In this document: one piece after another, positions 1-7,278 of the stretch
How positions within the stretch are numbered: the stretch's first letter is position 1
Layout: every line of letters starts with the position of its first letter
Assembly: GCF_002155685.1 (NCBI RefSeq)
Contig: NZ_MUYK01000005.1
Coordinates: forward strand, 124,001 to 188,000
DNA: 64,000 nt
From: Erythrobacter colymbi
Lineage (GTDB): Bacteria > Pseudomonadota > Alphaproteobacteria > Sphingomonadales > Sphingomonadaceae
Direction of reading: 5' to 3'
Position numbers and translations under genes: made by a program
The notes under the pieces: model-generated
Databases searched by the model: none
Told to the model about the DNA's origin: nothing
The model's input: the letters and a program-made list of their open reading frames with translations, nothing else

Positions 1-2
1 AC

Positions 3-722
3 CGTGAGACCGCCAAGAAGTACCGCTCTTTCGCGAGCCGCGTGTTCCGATATGGCGCGGCCACTGGCCGCTGCACCACGGACCCAACGGCGATCCTCAA
101 AGGCGCACTGCTGACGCCGCAAGCGCGGCACTATGCGGCCATCCTCGAACCGGAGAAGCTGGGCGAGCTTCTGCGCGCCATCGATGCGTTCGAATGCTAC
201 CCGATCACCAAACTGGCGTTGAAAGTCGCCCCGCACATTTTCGTTCGACCGGGCGAGATGCGGCATGGCGAGTGGCAAGAGATCGACTTCGAGAAGGCGA
301 TCTGGACGATCCCCGCAGGGAAGATGAAGGCGCGGCGTACACACGCAGTGCCCCTATCGCGCCAAGTGCTCGAACTGCTCGGGGAGCTAAAGGCGATCAC
401 AGGGGGGCAAGGCTACATCTTCCCCGCCTTCCACACACGCCTGCGCCCGATGAGCGAGAACACGATCAACGCATCGTTGCGGCGCATGGGCTACAGCAAG
501 GACGAAATGACGGCGCACGGGTTCCGCTCGACGGCCTCGACCATGCTCAACGAAAGTGGGCTCTGGCACCCCGATGCCATCGAACGCGCGCTTGCCCATG
601 GAGACAGCAACGCGATCCGTGGAACCTACAATCGGGGACAGTACTGGGACGAGCGGGTCAAGATGGCACAGTGGTGGAGCGACTATCTGGATGCTTTGAG
701 AACAGGCAACGCAGCCGATTAG
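3..722 (+). CDS. int: P4-type tyrosine integrase, C-terminal part (5' end outside window)
   Basis: Site-specific recombinase of the prophage P4 / genomic-island integrase family, which inserts islands into tRNA or similar sites. The reading frame is open to the left window edge, so only the C-terminal catalytic domain is present; the GTG at 42 is internal. Visible active-site elements in order are the first Arg in RPGEMR, the HGFR box and HGD followed by RGTYNRGQYW, whose Tyr is the presumed nucleophile. The tail MAQWWSDYLD is typical of P4 integrases. Its position marks the left side of the island; the att site should lie to the left, outside the window. The catalytic half looks intact, so the element could still be excisable if the N-terminus is whole. 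Confidence 0.9.
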   Translation, partial: RETAKKYRSFASRVFRYGAATGRCTTDPTAILKGALLTPQARHYAAILEPEKLGELLRAIDAFECYPITKLALKVAPHIFVRPGEMRHGEWQEIDFEKAIWTIPAGKMKARRTHAVPLSRQVLELLGELKAITGGQGYIFPAFHTRLRPMSENTINASLRRMGYSKDEMTAHGFRSTASTMLNESGLWHPDAIERALAHGDSNAIRGTYNRGQYWDERVKMAQWWSDYLDALRTGNAAD

Positions 723-770
723 GCGACCATCCGGAGCAGCACCAACGCAATCAGTTGGAGCTAGCGGCAA

Positions 771-1154
771 TCAAACAATACTACTGTCCGCTTCATTTGA
801 GCACCAAATGACTTGCCCCTGACGGAACCAGAAATGCGACCCGCAATCCTTCTTTCGCCAGACAGAGGGAAACAAGGTGGCCGTTCCGTCCTGGTGCTGG
901 GTCAGCTCCCAGCAGGGCCGATCATCTGGCAGCAGGTTCATGTGCAAGATCCGCTCGCAACCACACGGGCAGAGCATAGCTGCTTGTTCGAGAAAGCCGT
1001 CCTCCTCGACGACGTAGATTACCTCGGCAGTGAGCGATTCAGGGAGCGCTTCATGTACCACCATGGTGCGATAGGGGGCCGATTTTTGTCCGTACTTGCC
1101 GCCTACAAAAAGGCGGACAAGCCGACGCCACGCTGTCAAAAGCCACTTCATCAT
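771..1154 (-). CDS. DUF6527 family protein of the ubiquitin-like operon
   Basis: Last gene of the minus-strand ubiquitin-like operon. Its ATG overlaps the TGA of the E1 gene (ATGA, 1151-1154), so translation is probably coupled. The protein has 127 residues: a basic N-terminus, then a Cys-rich part with CPCGC, a following W, a PSVW segment, and CGSHFWF near the C-terminus. This is the signature of the DUF6527 family, which commonly accompanies multiubiquitin/E2/ThiF operons. The Cys/His pattern suggests a zinc-binding fold. Function is unknown; a role as substrate adaptor or target-recognition subunit is inference from the constant gene association. Family call is made by eye. Confidence 0.8.
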   Translation of the reverse strand: MMKWLLTAWRRLVRLFVGGKYGQKSAPYRTMVVHEALPESLTAEVIYVVEEDGFLEQAAMLCPCGCERILHMNLLPDDRPCWELTQHQDGTATLFPSVWRKKDCGSHFWFRQGQVIWCSNEADSSIV

Positions 1155-2557
1155 TTCGACTTCTCAGAGAGTTCGATCATGCGCAGCAACGGTCGTACAT
1201 CACCTTTGCCGACATGGGGCTCCAGCAGCTCACAGGATGCATCATGACGCTCGTACATCAGTTCCATACTGGCCAGACTGAAGGTGACCGATCCATATTC
1301 GCCGTTAGCCTCTTCTCTAAAAGGATGAAGTCTTGCGAGAAATTCATTCACGGCAAGCGATGCTGCGAACATATTTACACTGATGACGGCAGGTCGATGA
1401 CCCTGAACCCCAGCAATGTAGCCATCGCCCAACTGCTGCGCATGTGCCGCAGGATCGGTGCGGCGCAATCCGGCATCACCGACTTGCTTCAAAGTAAAGA
1501 GCTCCCGCGTGACGAGGCTGGACTTACCGGGAAGGAGGTAATGAACGGTGCCGCAGACTTCCCGAATCTTACCCTTGGTCGCGCCCTCTCGCACCGCATC
1601 GAGGCGAACACCGATATCAAAATAGGGCTGGAGGTAGAACGTCGCGAGCGTGTTCAAGAGATAGCGGCCATCAATGGTGTCCATGCAGCCGAAGACGATA
1701 TCGCATTGTGCAACCTCGCGCACCACATCGGGCGACCATAGATTGCCAGTGACCCGAATAACCCGCGTGCCAAGCCCGGCACGGTCGATGGCGCCGCCCA
1801 TCACATCAGTTTTGGGGCGCTTTTGCGCCGCATCGCCCATGGTCGAATTGAGGATGCGATTGACGTTGCGTTCTTCGATATGATCGTCATCAACGAGGAC
1901 AAGTTCGCCAACGCCCAGGCGAAATAGCTGCTCGATAACGGGGCTGCCGGTGCCGGAACAGCCGACCACGGCAATCGACAACCGTTGCAGTCGTTCAATC
2001 GTGCCTTCGTCAAAGATTTGAGCATGGGATGCAGCAAAGCTGGGGACCGTTGCGTCACCGCCTGCCGGATACCAAAACTGGAAATCGTCACCAATGACAC
2101 TGATACATGCGATGGGCACAAGAGCATCATCGGTCAGCACACGTCCGAAGATTTCGCCCGTTGGCAGCATGATCGCACTGCCGTGGGGCACATCAAGACC
2201 GGTGAATCCTCGCACCATCGGCAAAAGCTGACCATCGCTCACATCATCGGTGGTCGAAAAAGCGGGATAGCCAGTAGGATAGCTGTGAATCTTGATGAAG
2301 CTCAAGCTTTCGGCCTCTGCGCGGCCAAGAACTCCCTCGATGGCATCGGTTTGCCATGTCACACTCACCGCCGTTCGGTCGCAATGCGCATGGGGTATCT
2401 CTTCGATCTCGCGAACCAGCAGCCGATGCCGCCGGTCGCCGTCACGGCGCCCGCAGAGAAGAACCGCCACCGCTTCCTTACCGTCGCCGGGGAAAAGATG
2501 GGCCTGCAAGCGACGGTGCTGATCCGACGTCATCGTCAGAGTGATGGGCGGGCTCAT
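1151..2557 (-). CDS. JAB-ThiF fusion: E1-like adenylyltransferase with N-terminal JAMM-like domain
   Basis: Predicted E1-type activating enzyme that adenylates the C-terminus of the Ub-like partner, fused to an N-terminal JAB (isopeptidase-type) domain. The ATG at 2557 is preferred over an upstream TTG at 2581: it gives an ATGA overlap with the E2 stop and has GGGAG upstream, for 468 aa. The JAB domain (first ~150 residues) has HSYP followed by SxxD, with Tyr where the second metal-binding His of HxH is expected. The ThiF domain shows the nucleotide loop GCSGTGS, the acidic strand LVDDDHIEERNVNR, and MDTIDGRYLLN. A Cys in REVCG is a candidate catalytic residue. It sits third in the operon, between the E2-like gene and DUF6527. 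The JAB domain may be inactive. Confidence 0.88.
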   Translation of the reverse strand: MSPPITLTMTSDQHRRLQAHLFPGDGKEAVAVLLCGRRDGDRRHRLLVREIEEIPHAHCDRTAVSVTWQTDAIEGVLGRAEAESLSFIKIHSYPTGYPAFSTTDDVSDGQLLPMVRGFTGLDVPHGSAIMLPTGEIFGRVLTDDALVPIACISVIGDDFQFWYPAGGDATVPSFAASHAQIFDEGTIERLQRLSIAVVGCSGTGSPVIEQLFRLGVGELVLVDDDHIEERNVNRILNSTMGDAAQKRPKTDVMGGAIDRAGLGTRVIRVTGNLWSPDVVREVAQCDIVFGCMDTIDGRYLLNTLATFYLQPYFDIGVRLDAVREGATKGKIREVCGTVHYLLPGKSSLVTRELFTLKQVGDAGLRRTDPAAHAQQLGDGYIAGVQGHRPAVISVNMFAASLAVNEFLARLHPFREEANGEYGSVTFSLASMELMYERHDASCELLEPHVGKGDVRPLLRMIELSEKSK

Positions 2558-2949
2558 TTCTCGAACTCCCGCTGCAACCAATCTTCAATCAACACGATGT
2601 GCGTGCCCAGACTATCAATGGTCGGCTTCCAAGGATTCTGCGCCGTGCGATGGCGTGACCACCGCTGATAGGTGATGCCGACAATCTGTTGGACCGCCTG
2701 CGTCGCTCCAATCGCGCGACCATCGATACGGGCCAGTGCCGGGTGGAAATAGACCATGTCCAACGGTGTGATGGGATACCCCGTTTCCAGCCGAATTGCG
2801 GCAGTGACGGTCTTGTGATTGTAGCCTTCGTGCGTGGGGAAGTCGTGGATCAGCACCCAATGGGAGCCATCCACGACCGTTTCCCAAGGCAGGCCGTAGT
2901 CGTTGAGGAGTTGCTCGTCTTCGGGCAACAGATCGAACTGCCGACGCAT
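2554..2949 (-). CDS. E2-like (UBC-fold) protein lacking any cysteine
   Basis: 131-residue protein between the Ub-like gene (5-bp gap) and the E1 gene (ATGA overlap). The pattern LLPEDEQLLNDYGLPWE, GSHWVLIHDFP, GYNHKTVTAAIRL and LDMVYFHP resembles the prokaryotic E2 family that travels with multiubiquitin proteins. No cysteine occurs anywhere in the sequence, so it cannot form the usual E2 thioester. It keeps several His residues (HWVLIHDFP, YNHK, FHP). In the operon it would be expected to bind E1 and the Ub-like protein, acting as scaffold or transferring by a different residue. Family assignment rests on pattern and context. Confidence 0.8.
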   Translation of the reverse strand: MRRQFDLLPEDEQLLNDYGLPWETVVDGSHWVLIHDFPTHEGYNHKTVTAAIRLETGYPITPLDMVYFHPALARIDGRAIGATQAVQQIVGITYQRWSRHRTAQNPWKPTIDSLGTHIVLIEDWLQREFEK

Positions 2950-2954
2950 GACCC

Positions 2955-3311
2955 TCAGCCTTCCGTCTGATCGCGCGGCAGAGCCTTGAACTTCTCAATT
3001 CCGGGGCGACGGAGATCGACCTTTTCATCGAGCTCAACCTTCTGCAACCGCTGCCCGGCGACCTTGACGCGCAGGGTGTATTCCTGCGGCGGCACCAAAC
3101 CGGCCAGTTCGAGCACTTCACGGCCCGTGATGTAGCGATCATGCGAGACGAACGGATCACCGTTCACTTTGAACTTGTACCCCCGGCAGCGGGGCGGTGC
3201 TTCCCCACGGCGGGCGTAATCTTCCAGATCGGCGATTTCTTCCGAGATTTCCTCGCGGATCGCTTCAACGATTTCGTTGGGCGACCCGTCTTCCGTCACT
3301 TCCTTAGTCAT
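2955..3311 (-). CDS. Multiubiquitin-family Ub-like protein (single domain)
   Basis: First gene of the operon, encoding a single beta-grasp Ub-like domain: YKFKVNGDPF, RYITGREVLELAGL, YTLRVKV, then a closing DLRRPGIEKFKALP. These match the Multiubiquitin family. The chain ends in ...QTEG, so the last residue is Gly, as required for adenylation by an E1 without prior trimming. The ATG at 3311 is preferred because GGAG lies 6 nt upstream; an in-frame ATG at 3323 has no clear Shine-Dalgarno. Length is 118 aa, with an acidic N-terminal extension. The gene starts the minus-strand transcript driven by the promoter at 3364-3391. Confidence 0.87.
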   Translation of the reverse strand: MTKEVTEDGSPNEIVEAIREEISEEIADLEDYARRGEAPPRCRGYKFKVNGDPFVSHDRYITGREVLELAGLVPPQEYTLRVKVAGQRLQKVELDEKVDLRRPGIEKFKALPRDQTEG

Positions 3312-3363
3312 TCGGAGCTCCATGGGCTGGCGATGTACAGCAGGCTTCGTTGCCTACACGCTT

Positions 3364-3391
3364 AATCTACGCAGCTTGCTAAGTATGTCAA
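3364..3391 (-). promoter_or_regulatory. Promoter of the ubiquitin-like operon
   Basis: On the minus strand TTGACA (3391-3386) and TAGATT (3369-3364) are separated by 16 bp, a good sigma70-type arrangement ending about 50 bp before the Ub-like start codon. The -35 hexamer lies inside one of two copies of a 16-bp element, so the repressor encoded next door could directly block polymerase. Prediction from sequence only. Confidence 0.6.
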
Positions 3392-3421
3392 GCAACATCT
3401 AGCACGCTTGACGCGCTTAGC
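3378..3421. promoter_or_regulatory. Pair of 16-bp operators in opposite orientation
   Basis: GCTTGACNNNCTTAGC occurs twice: on the plus strand at 3406-3421 and on the minus strand at 3393-3378, 28 bp apart centre to centre. Thirteen of 16 positions are identical. Each copy contains the -35 box of one of the two divergent promoters at the same internal position. This is what a single repressor controlling both directions would need; the XRE protein at 3480 is the obvious candidate. Confidence 0.65.
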
Positions 3422-3435
3422 AGAATGCCTATGAT
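3408..3435 (+). promoter_or_regulatory. Promoter of the XRE / ImmA-like pair
   Basis: TTGACG (3408-3413), 16 bp, TATGAT (3430-3435), followed 34 bp later by AGGAGG (3470-3475) and the ATG at 3480. The -35 box is embedded in the plus-strand copy of the 16-bp operator, implying autoregulation. Confidence 0.62.
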
Positions 3436-3479
3436 TCGACTTGGCGGAATTCGCCTTGAACCCACAGCTAGGAGGACCG

Positions 3480-3860
3480 ATGAGTGACGAAACCGATGGG
3501 GGAAAAAGGGGTGAGGCGTTGGGGATTTACCTCAAAAGCCTACGGTCAGGAACAGGCCTAACCCTTCGAGAAGTCGAAGATGCGACCGGCAAAGAAGTTT
3601 CCAACGCCTACCTAAGCCAATTGGAAAATGGTCACATAGCCAAGCCTTCGCCAAACGTTCTGCACTCTTTAGCCAGTGTCTATAAAGTGCCCTACGCGAA
3701 GCTAATGGAGCGGGCAGGCTACATTTCACCGACAGCCAGAACTTCCAACACCGCCAAACATGGACGTGCCGCGACATTCTCGATTGAAAATCTGACGCTG
3801 GATGAGGAAAAGGAACTGTTGCAATATCTTTCCTTTGTCCGACAGAAAGCCAAATCTTGA
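3480..3860 (+). CDS. XRE-family transcriptional repressor
   Basis: 126-residue protein with an N-terminal helix-turn-helix (TLREVEDATG, SNAYLSQLENG, PSPNVLHSLASVY) of the lambda-Cro/XRE type and a C-terminal tail for dimerisation or partner contact. The ATG at 3480 is chosen because AGGAGG lies 4 nt upstream; the longer frame from 3441 has no such site. Its stop overlaps the start of the ImmA-like gene, so the two are translated together. It is divergent from the ubiquitin-like operon, and duplicated operators cover both promoters, so it probably represses both. Pairing with an ImmA/IrrE protein is the pattern of mobile-element switches in which the protease removes the repressor. Confidence 0.88.
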   Translation: MSDETDGGKRGEALGIYLKSLRSGTGLTLREVEDATGKEVSNAYLSQLENGHIAKPSPNVLHSLASVYKVPYAKLMERAGYISPTARTSNTAKHGRAATFSIENLTLDEEKELLQYLSFVRQKAKS

Positions 3861-4780
3861 TCAAACCAGATGATAGCCGTCTAACCCGGGCTCAATATGC
3901 AAAGGTAAGATCCGAAGCCGAGCGCGCCTTGTCACTGGCAGGCGCGCTTGGTCGTTTTCCGACGCCGATTGACGACATCATGGCCGCCGCCAACGTCGAG
4001 GAGGTGAAAGAAGATGTTCTCAACGAAAGCTTCATTCTGAAACTTCGCAAGCAGGCCAGTGGCGCGCTCAAGTCCGCGCTGAGCAAAGTGATCGGTCTGT
4101 TCGATGCAAAGGCGAGGCTCGTTTTCATTGATCGCAGCTTACACGTCGTAAAACAGATGTTTGTGAGGCTGCATGAAACGGGCCACGCCTTCATGGCATG
4201 GCAGCGTGATCTTTACGCCGTGGTCGAAGACTGCGACCAGACCATCGAACCGAGCACCGCCGATCTTTTCGACCGCGAAGCAAACGTCTTTGCATCAGAG
4301 GTGGTATTTCAGCTCGACGGATTCACCAAGGAGGCAGAAGAAAAAGAATTTGGCATTCTGGTGCCGGTCAACTTGAGCAAACGGTATGGCGCGTCGATTT
4401 ATTCTTCCGTGCGCCGGTACGTCTCTCACAACTGGCGGGCTTGCACTGTGCTAGTGCTGAATCCACCCGAGCTTGTTCCTGGTGACGGTTTTCGTGCCTC
4501 GCTGCGACGGCATTGCTCATCGCCACGCTTCGCGGAGATTTTTGGCGAGGTCGACTGGCCGCTGGTTTTTACACCGAGCCATCCAATCGGTGCCATGGTT
4601 CCGGCCTATGGGCGCAGGATGTCCGGTAAACGAACGATTTCGCTCGTCGACCGAAATGGCGATACTCATGAATGCATCGCCGAGGCATTCACACAGTCTT
4701 ACCAAGTTTTTGTTTTGATCCATGCAGTAAGCACGCTCACCAAAACCTCCATCATCATGCCGAGTATCAACAAGGCGTAG
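3857..4780 (+). CDS. ImmA/IrrE-family metallopeptidase
   Basis: 307-residue protein with a zinc-peptidase motif LHETGHAF (His106, Glu107, His110) and a downstream acidic helix, FDREANVFASE, that supplies the third ligand. The family includes ImmA of ICEBs1, which cleaves its cognate XRE repressor, and IrrE/DdrO-type stress switches. Translation starts at TTG 3857 within a 4-nt overlap with the repressor stop (TTGA). About 130 residues follow the catalytic core and could sense the inducing signal; no known domain was recognised there. Inferred role: relieving repression of itself and of the adjacent ubiquitin-like operon. Confidence 0.85.
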   Translation: MIKPDDSRLTRAQYAKVRSEAERALSLAGALGRFPTPIDDIMAAANVEEVKEDVLNESFILKLRKQASGALKSALSKVIGLFDAKARLVFIDRSLHVVKQMFVRLHETGHAFMAWQRDLYAVVEDCDQTIEPSTADLFDREANVFASEVVFQLDGFTKEAEEKEFGILVPVNLSKRYGASIYSSVRRYVSHNWRACTVLVLNPPELVPGDGFRASLRRHCSSPRFAEIFGEVDWPLVFTPSHPIGAMVPAYGRRMSGKRTISLVDRNGDTHECIAEAFTQSYQVFVLIHAVSTLTKTSIIMPSINKA

Positions 4781-4788
4781 ATGGTGCT

Positions 4789-4956
4789 TCATAGCTCAGA
4801 CTTTAAACGCTGGGGCACCTGAAACCGCTGAGTCGTCTCGGACAAAGCCCGAATGCCTTCGGTCGCCACCACCACACTGGCAATCCCCATGGCGCGACGC
4901 GCCAGATCATTGAGCCGCGCAATCCGCTCGGCCCGCGTCGGCGCCGCGCCGCTCAT
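4789..4956 (-). pseudogene. Probable truncated DUF3768-like gene
   Basis: 55-codon frame starting at ATG 4956, overlapping the upstream gene's stop (ATGA). The segment RIARLNDLARRAM...VVATEGIRAL resembles the N-terminal part of DUF3768 proteins, common on sphingomonad islands, but the frame ends after QRLKSEL, well short of the ~100 residues expected. The 3' part appears to be lost at the junction with the repressor/ImmA module, only 8 bp away. It could instead be a genuine short gene. Confidence 0.4.
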
Positions 4957-5141
4957 GACGCTAGGCTCCCGCCGCATTCGCACAGGCGCATCAGCTCGCC
5001 GAAATCCTCGCGCTCGCCCAGCTCATCCGCCAGCTGCTGCACTGCCACCAGCGGCAAGCCGTTGTCGTGCGCAAGCATGCGCAGCCAGTCTTCCCGGCAC
5101 TCGGCCCCGCATGCGCGGTAATTCAAGATCAGGTCACCCAT
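4953..5141 (-). CDS. Small island protein of unknown function
   Basis: 62-residue acidic protein starting [20 protein letters not shown], with a second Cys pair near the C-terminus (LCECGG). The ATG at 5141 has GGAG about 8 nt upstream, and the stop overlaps the next gene (ATGA). It lies in the same orientation as ardC and the mobilisation genes, and appears to be the backbone continuation interrupted by the 9-kb cargo. The longer frame reaching 5429 is GC-rich read-through and was not used. Function not recognised. Confidence 0.55.
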   Translation of the reverse strand: MGDLILNYRACGAECREDWLRMLAHDNGLPLVAVQQLADELGEREDFGELMRLCECGGSLAS

Positions 5142-5763
5142 GGTCCAAACTCCATCCGGCAAAGCCGCAAGCGTCACGCGGCATGCGGCTCTGCCTTCCG
5201 GCGAGGATGGGAGGGGGAGGGAAAATCCCAATCGATGCCCTGGCGCGGGCCAGCGGGCGAAGCCCGCCACACGGGGGCGTCTATTGGGGTTTGGGACCGA
5301 GAGGGCAAAGCCCTTGGCGTTCCCCTCAAGGATCGCCGCAGCGATCCGCACAAGAACGGCGCCCTTGCACGGCGCGAAGCCGCCGGACGCCCTGCGCGCG
5401 GGCCAAGTGGGCCAGCGGGCGTCCGGCAATGAGAGAGGCGAGCGCGCCTGCGGGTCAGCTCAGGAACGCCGCGCCCTCAGGAGCATGGCCACCGGCCATG
5501 CGGGACAGCCCGCGTCCTCCAGAAACTCCCGCTCCGCTTGCCCCCGCTCCTGATCGTCACCCGGATGGGCCGGGACTACAGGCCCGGTCCGCCCAGCGGA
5601 TAGAGCAGGTTGCCCGGCAGGGTAGCGGCAGAAAGTTCCGAGGCAGAAACGCTCGCCCCTCCGGTTGCAGATCACAGGTCTGGGGGCATGTCTCCCAATG
5701 AAGGTTGCTTAAGGTCCAGATCGCTATAACATCTTGGCGAACCGATGAATTGCATGAGTTTCC
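5142..5763. other. 622-bp gene-free spacer at the cargo boundary
   Basis: No frame here has a convincing start, ribosome site or protein pattern; the open frames are GC-rich, Ala/Arg/Pro-heavy and mutually overlapping. The stretch holds short repeated phrases (GCAAAGCCC, GCGGGCGAAGCCCGC) typical of island spacers, then becomes less GC-rich from about 5690, where the cargo promoter is expected. No terminal repeat marking an insertion was recognised. Confidence 0.5.
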
Positions 5764-7278
5764 ATGTCTTCTGACTCGCCCAAGGCCTCTTCTGACCGAA
5801 GGACCGCAGATGCGACGCCTCATGCTGCATCACTGATCCAGAGCCTGCGCGATATCGGTTATTCAGCCGAAACTGCGCTCGCGGACATCATCGACAATTC
5901 GATCACTGCAGGTGCCCGCAAGGTCGAGATATTGTCAGACGCGGCTTCGGCGGAGCCTGCGGTAGCTGTTCTCGACGATGGTCGCGGCATGACAATGGTG
6001 GAGCTCCTCGAGGCCATGCGCCCCGGGAGCAAGAACCCTCTCGACAGCCGAGCATCCGGCGATCTGGGAAGGTTCGGACTGGGGATGAAAAGCGCCAGTT
6101 TTTCCCAGTGCAAGCGGCTCACCGTTGCAACCCGGAAAGACGGAACCACGTCCGCTGCAACGTGGGATCTTGATGAGGTGTCGCGGACCAACAAGTGGGA
6201 AGTCGAAATCCACGATGACCTCTCGGGCATTCCGTGGAGCGACATGCTCGGCACGCAGGGTACGTTGGTGGTCTGGCGATCGCTCGACAGGCTCTCCGGG
6301 GGGATCGAAAGCGATCACAGGAAGCGGGCGGAACATATCAATCGTCTGCTGGCGGAAGCCGAACGCCACATCAGGTTGGTTTTCCACCGCTTCATGTCGG
6401 AAGACAGGCCGCCGCTGGAGATCGCGCTCAATGGCAGACGGCTTGAGCCGCTTGATCCGTTCGGAACGAGATTCCCGAAACATCAGGCCGACAGGCCGGA
6501 TCGGCTCGAACTCAAGAACGGCTTCGTGGAATTCCAGAGCTTCACGCTGCCACACCACAAGGAAATTCCTCCAGCGGACTGGAACGATCTGGGAGGCCCG
6601 GAAGGCCACCTGCGGACGCAGGGCTTCTACGTCTATCGTGGGCGACGTCTCATCATCGCTGGAAGCTGGCTGGGCATGGCGCGGCAGACCGAACTGACAA
6701 AGCTGTGCCGCATTCGTGTCGACATTCCGAACACGATGGATTCGGAATGGAAGATAGACGTGAAGAAGGCCTCCGCCCAACTTCCGCCTGCCGTCCGTGA
6801 GAGGATGCGCCTGCTCGTGGAAAGGCTCGCGCTTACGTCGAAGCGAACGTACCAGCGTCGGGGCAAGAAACTCGTGGACAGCGAGTATTTCCCTGTCTGG
6901 CAGCGTATCCAGCGCGACGGTGCCATCATCTACCGACCCGATCTATCGCATCCCGTCTTTGCGGATTTCGCGGCCAGACTGCCCGACGAGCTGCAGGGTG
7001 AATTCGCCAATCTGATTGCACTGATCGGTTCATCGGTTCCGGTAGCTTCACTGCATTCGGATTTCGCAGGATCGCCCGAAGAGGTGAGAGCCGAGGAGGC
7101 TGATGAGCAATCGCTTCACCAGCTGGCCGATGCCATGATCCCGAGGCTTGTCGAGCAGGGAATCGAGCGGGAGCGGATTGCTGAAATCCTGTGTCAGATC
7201 GAGCCCTTCAAGTCGGCCGCCGCCATGGCCCAAGGCATCATCAACGAGAAATTGGACAGGTATCACAACAATGGCTGA
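5764..7278 (+). CDS. MORC/MutL-like GHKL ATPase (first gene of Mza-like defence cassette)
   Basis: 504-residue protein with an N-terminal Bergerat ATP-binding fold: N-box ADIIDNSITAGA (Asn45), DDGRGM (71-76) and GRFGLGMKS (102-110). These match the HSP90-like ATPases that accompany Z1, PD-(D/E)XK and AIPR proteins in predicted restriction-like systems related to eukaryotic MORC. The C-terminal half would form the transducer/dimerisation part; no nuclease motif was seen. The stop overlaps the start of the Z1 gene by 8 nt, showing one transcript. Expected role: an ATP-dependent clamp or sensor on DNA that licenses the effector nuclease. I believe catalogues call the combination Mza; the name is from memory. 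Confidence 0.88.
   Translation: MSSDSPKASSDRRTADATPHAASLIQSLRDIGYSAETALADIIDNSITAGARKVEILSDAASAEPAVAVLDDGRGMTMVELLEAMRPGSKNPLDSRASGDLGRFGLGMKSASFSQCKRLTVATRKDGTTSAATWDLDEVSRTNKWEVEIHDDLSGIPWSDMLGTQGTLVVWRSLDRLSGGIESDHRKRAEHINRLLAEAERHIRLVFHRFMSEDRPPLEIALNGRRLEPLDPFGTRFPKHQADRPDRLELKNGFVEFQSFTLPHHKEIPPADWNDLGGPEGHLRTQGFYVYRGRRLIIAGSWLGMARQTELTKLCRIRVDIPNTMDSEWKIDVKKASAQLPPAVRERMRLLVERLALTSKRTYQRRGKKLVDSEYFPVWQRIQRDGAIIYRPDLSHPVFADFAARLPDELQGEFANLIALIGSSVPVASLHSDFAGSPEEVRAEEADEQSLHQLADAMIPRLVEQGIERERIAEILCQIEPFKSAAAMAQGIINEKLDRYHNNG

Noticed and set aside
4953..5429. 158-codon version of the small island gene
   Set aside because: The extra N-terminal ~96 codons are Arg/Pro-rich spacer reading; the internal ATG at 5141 has a ribosome site.
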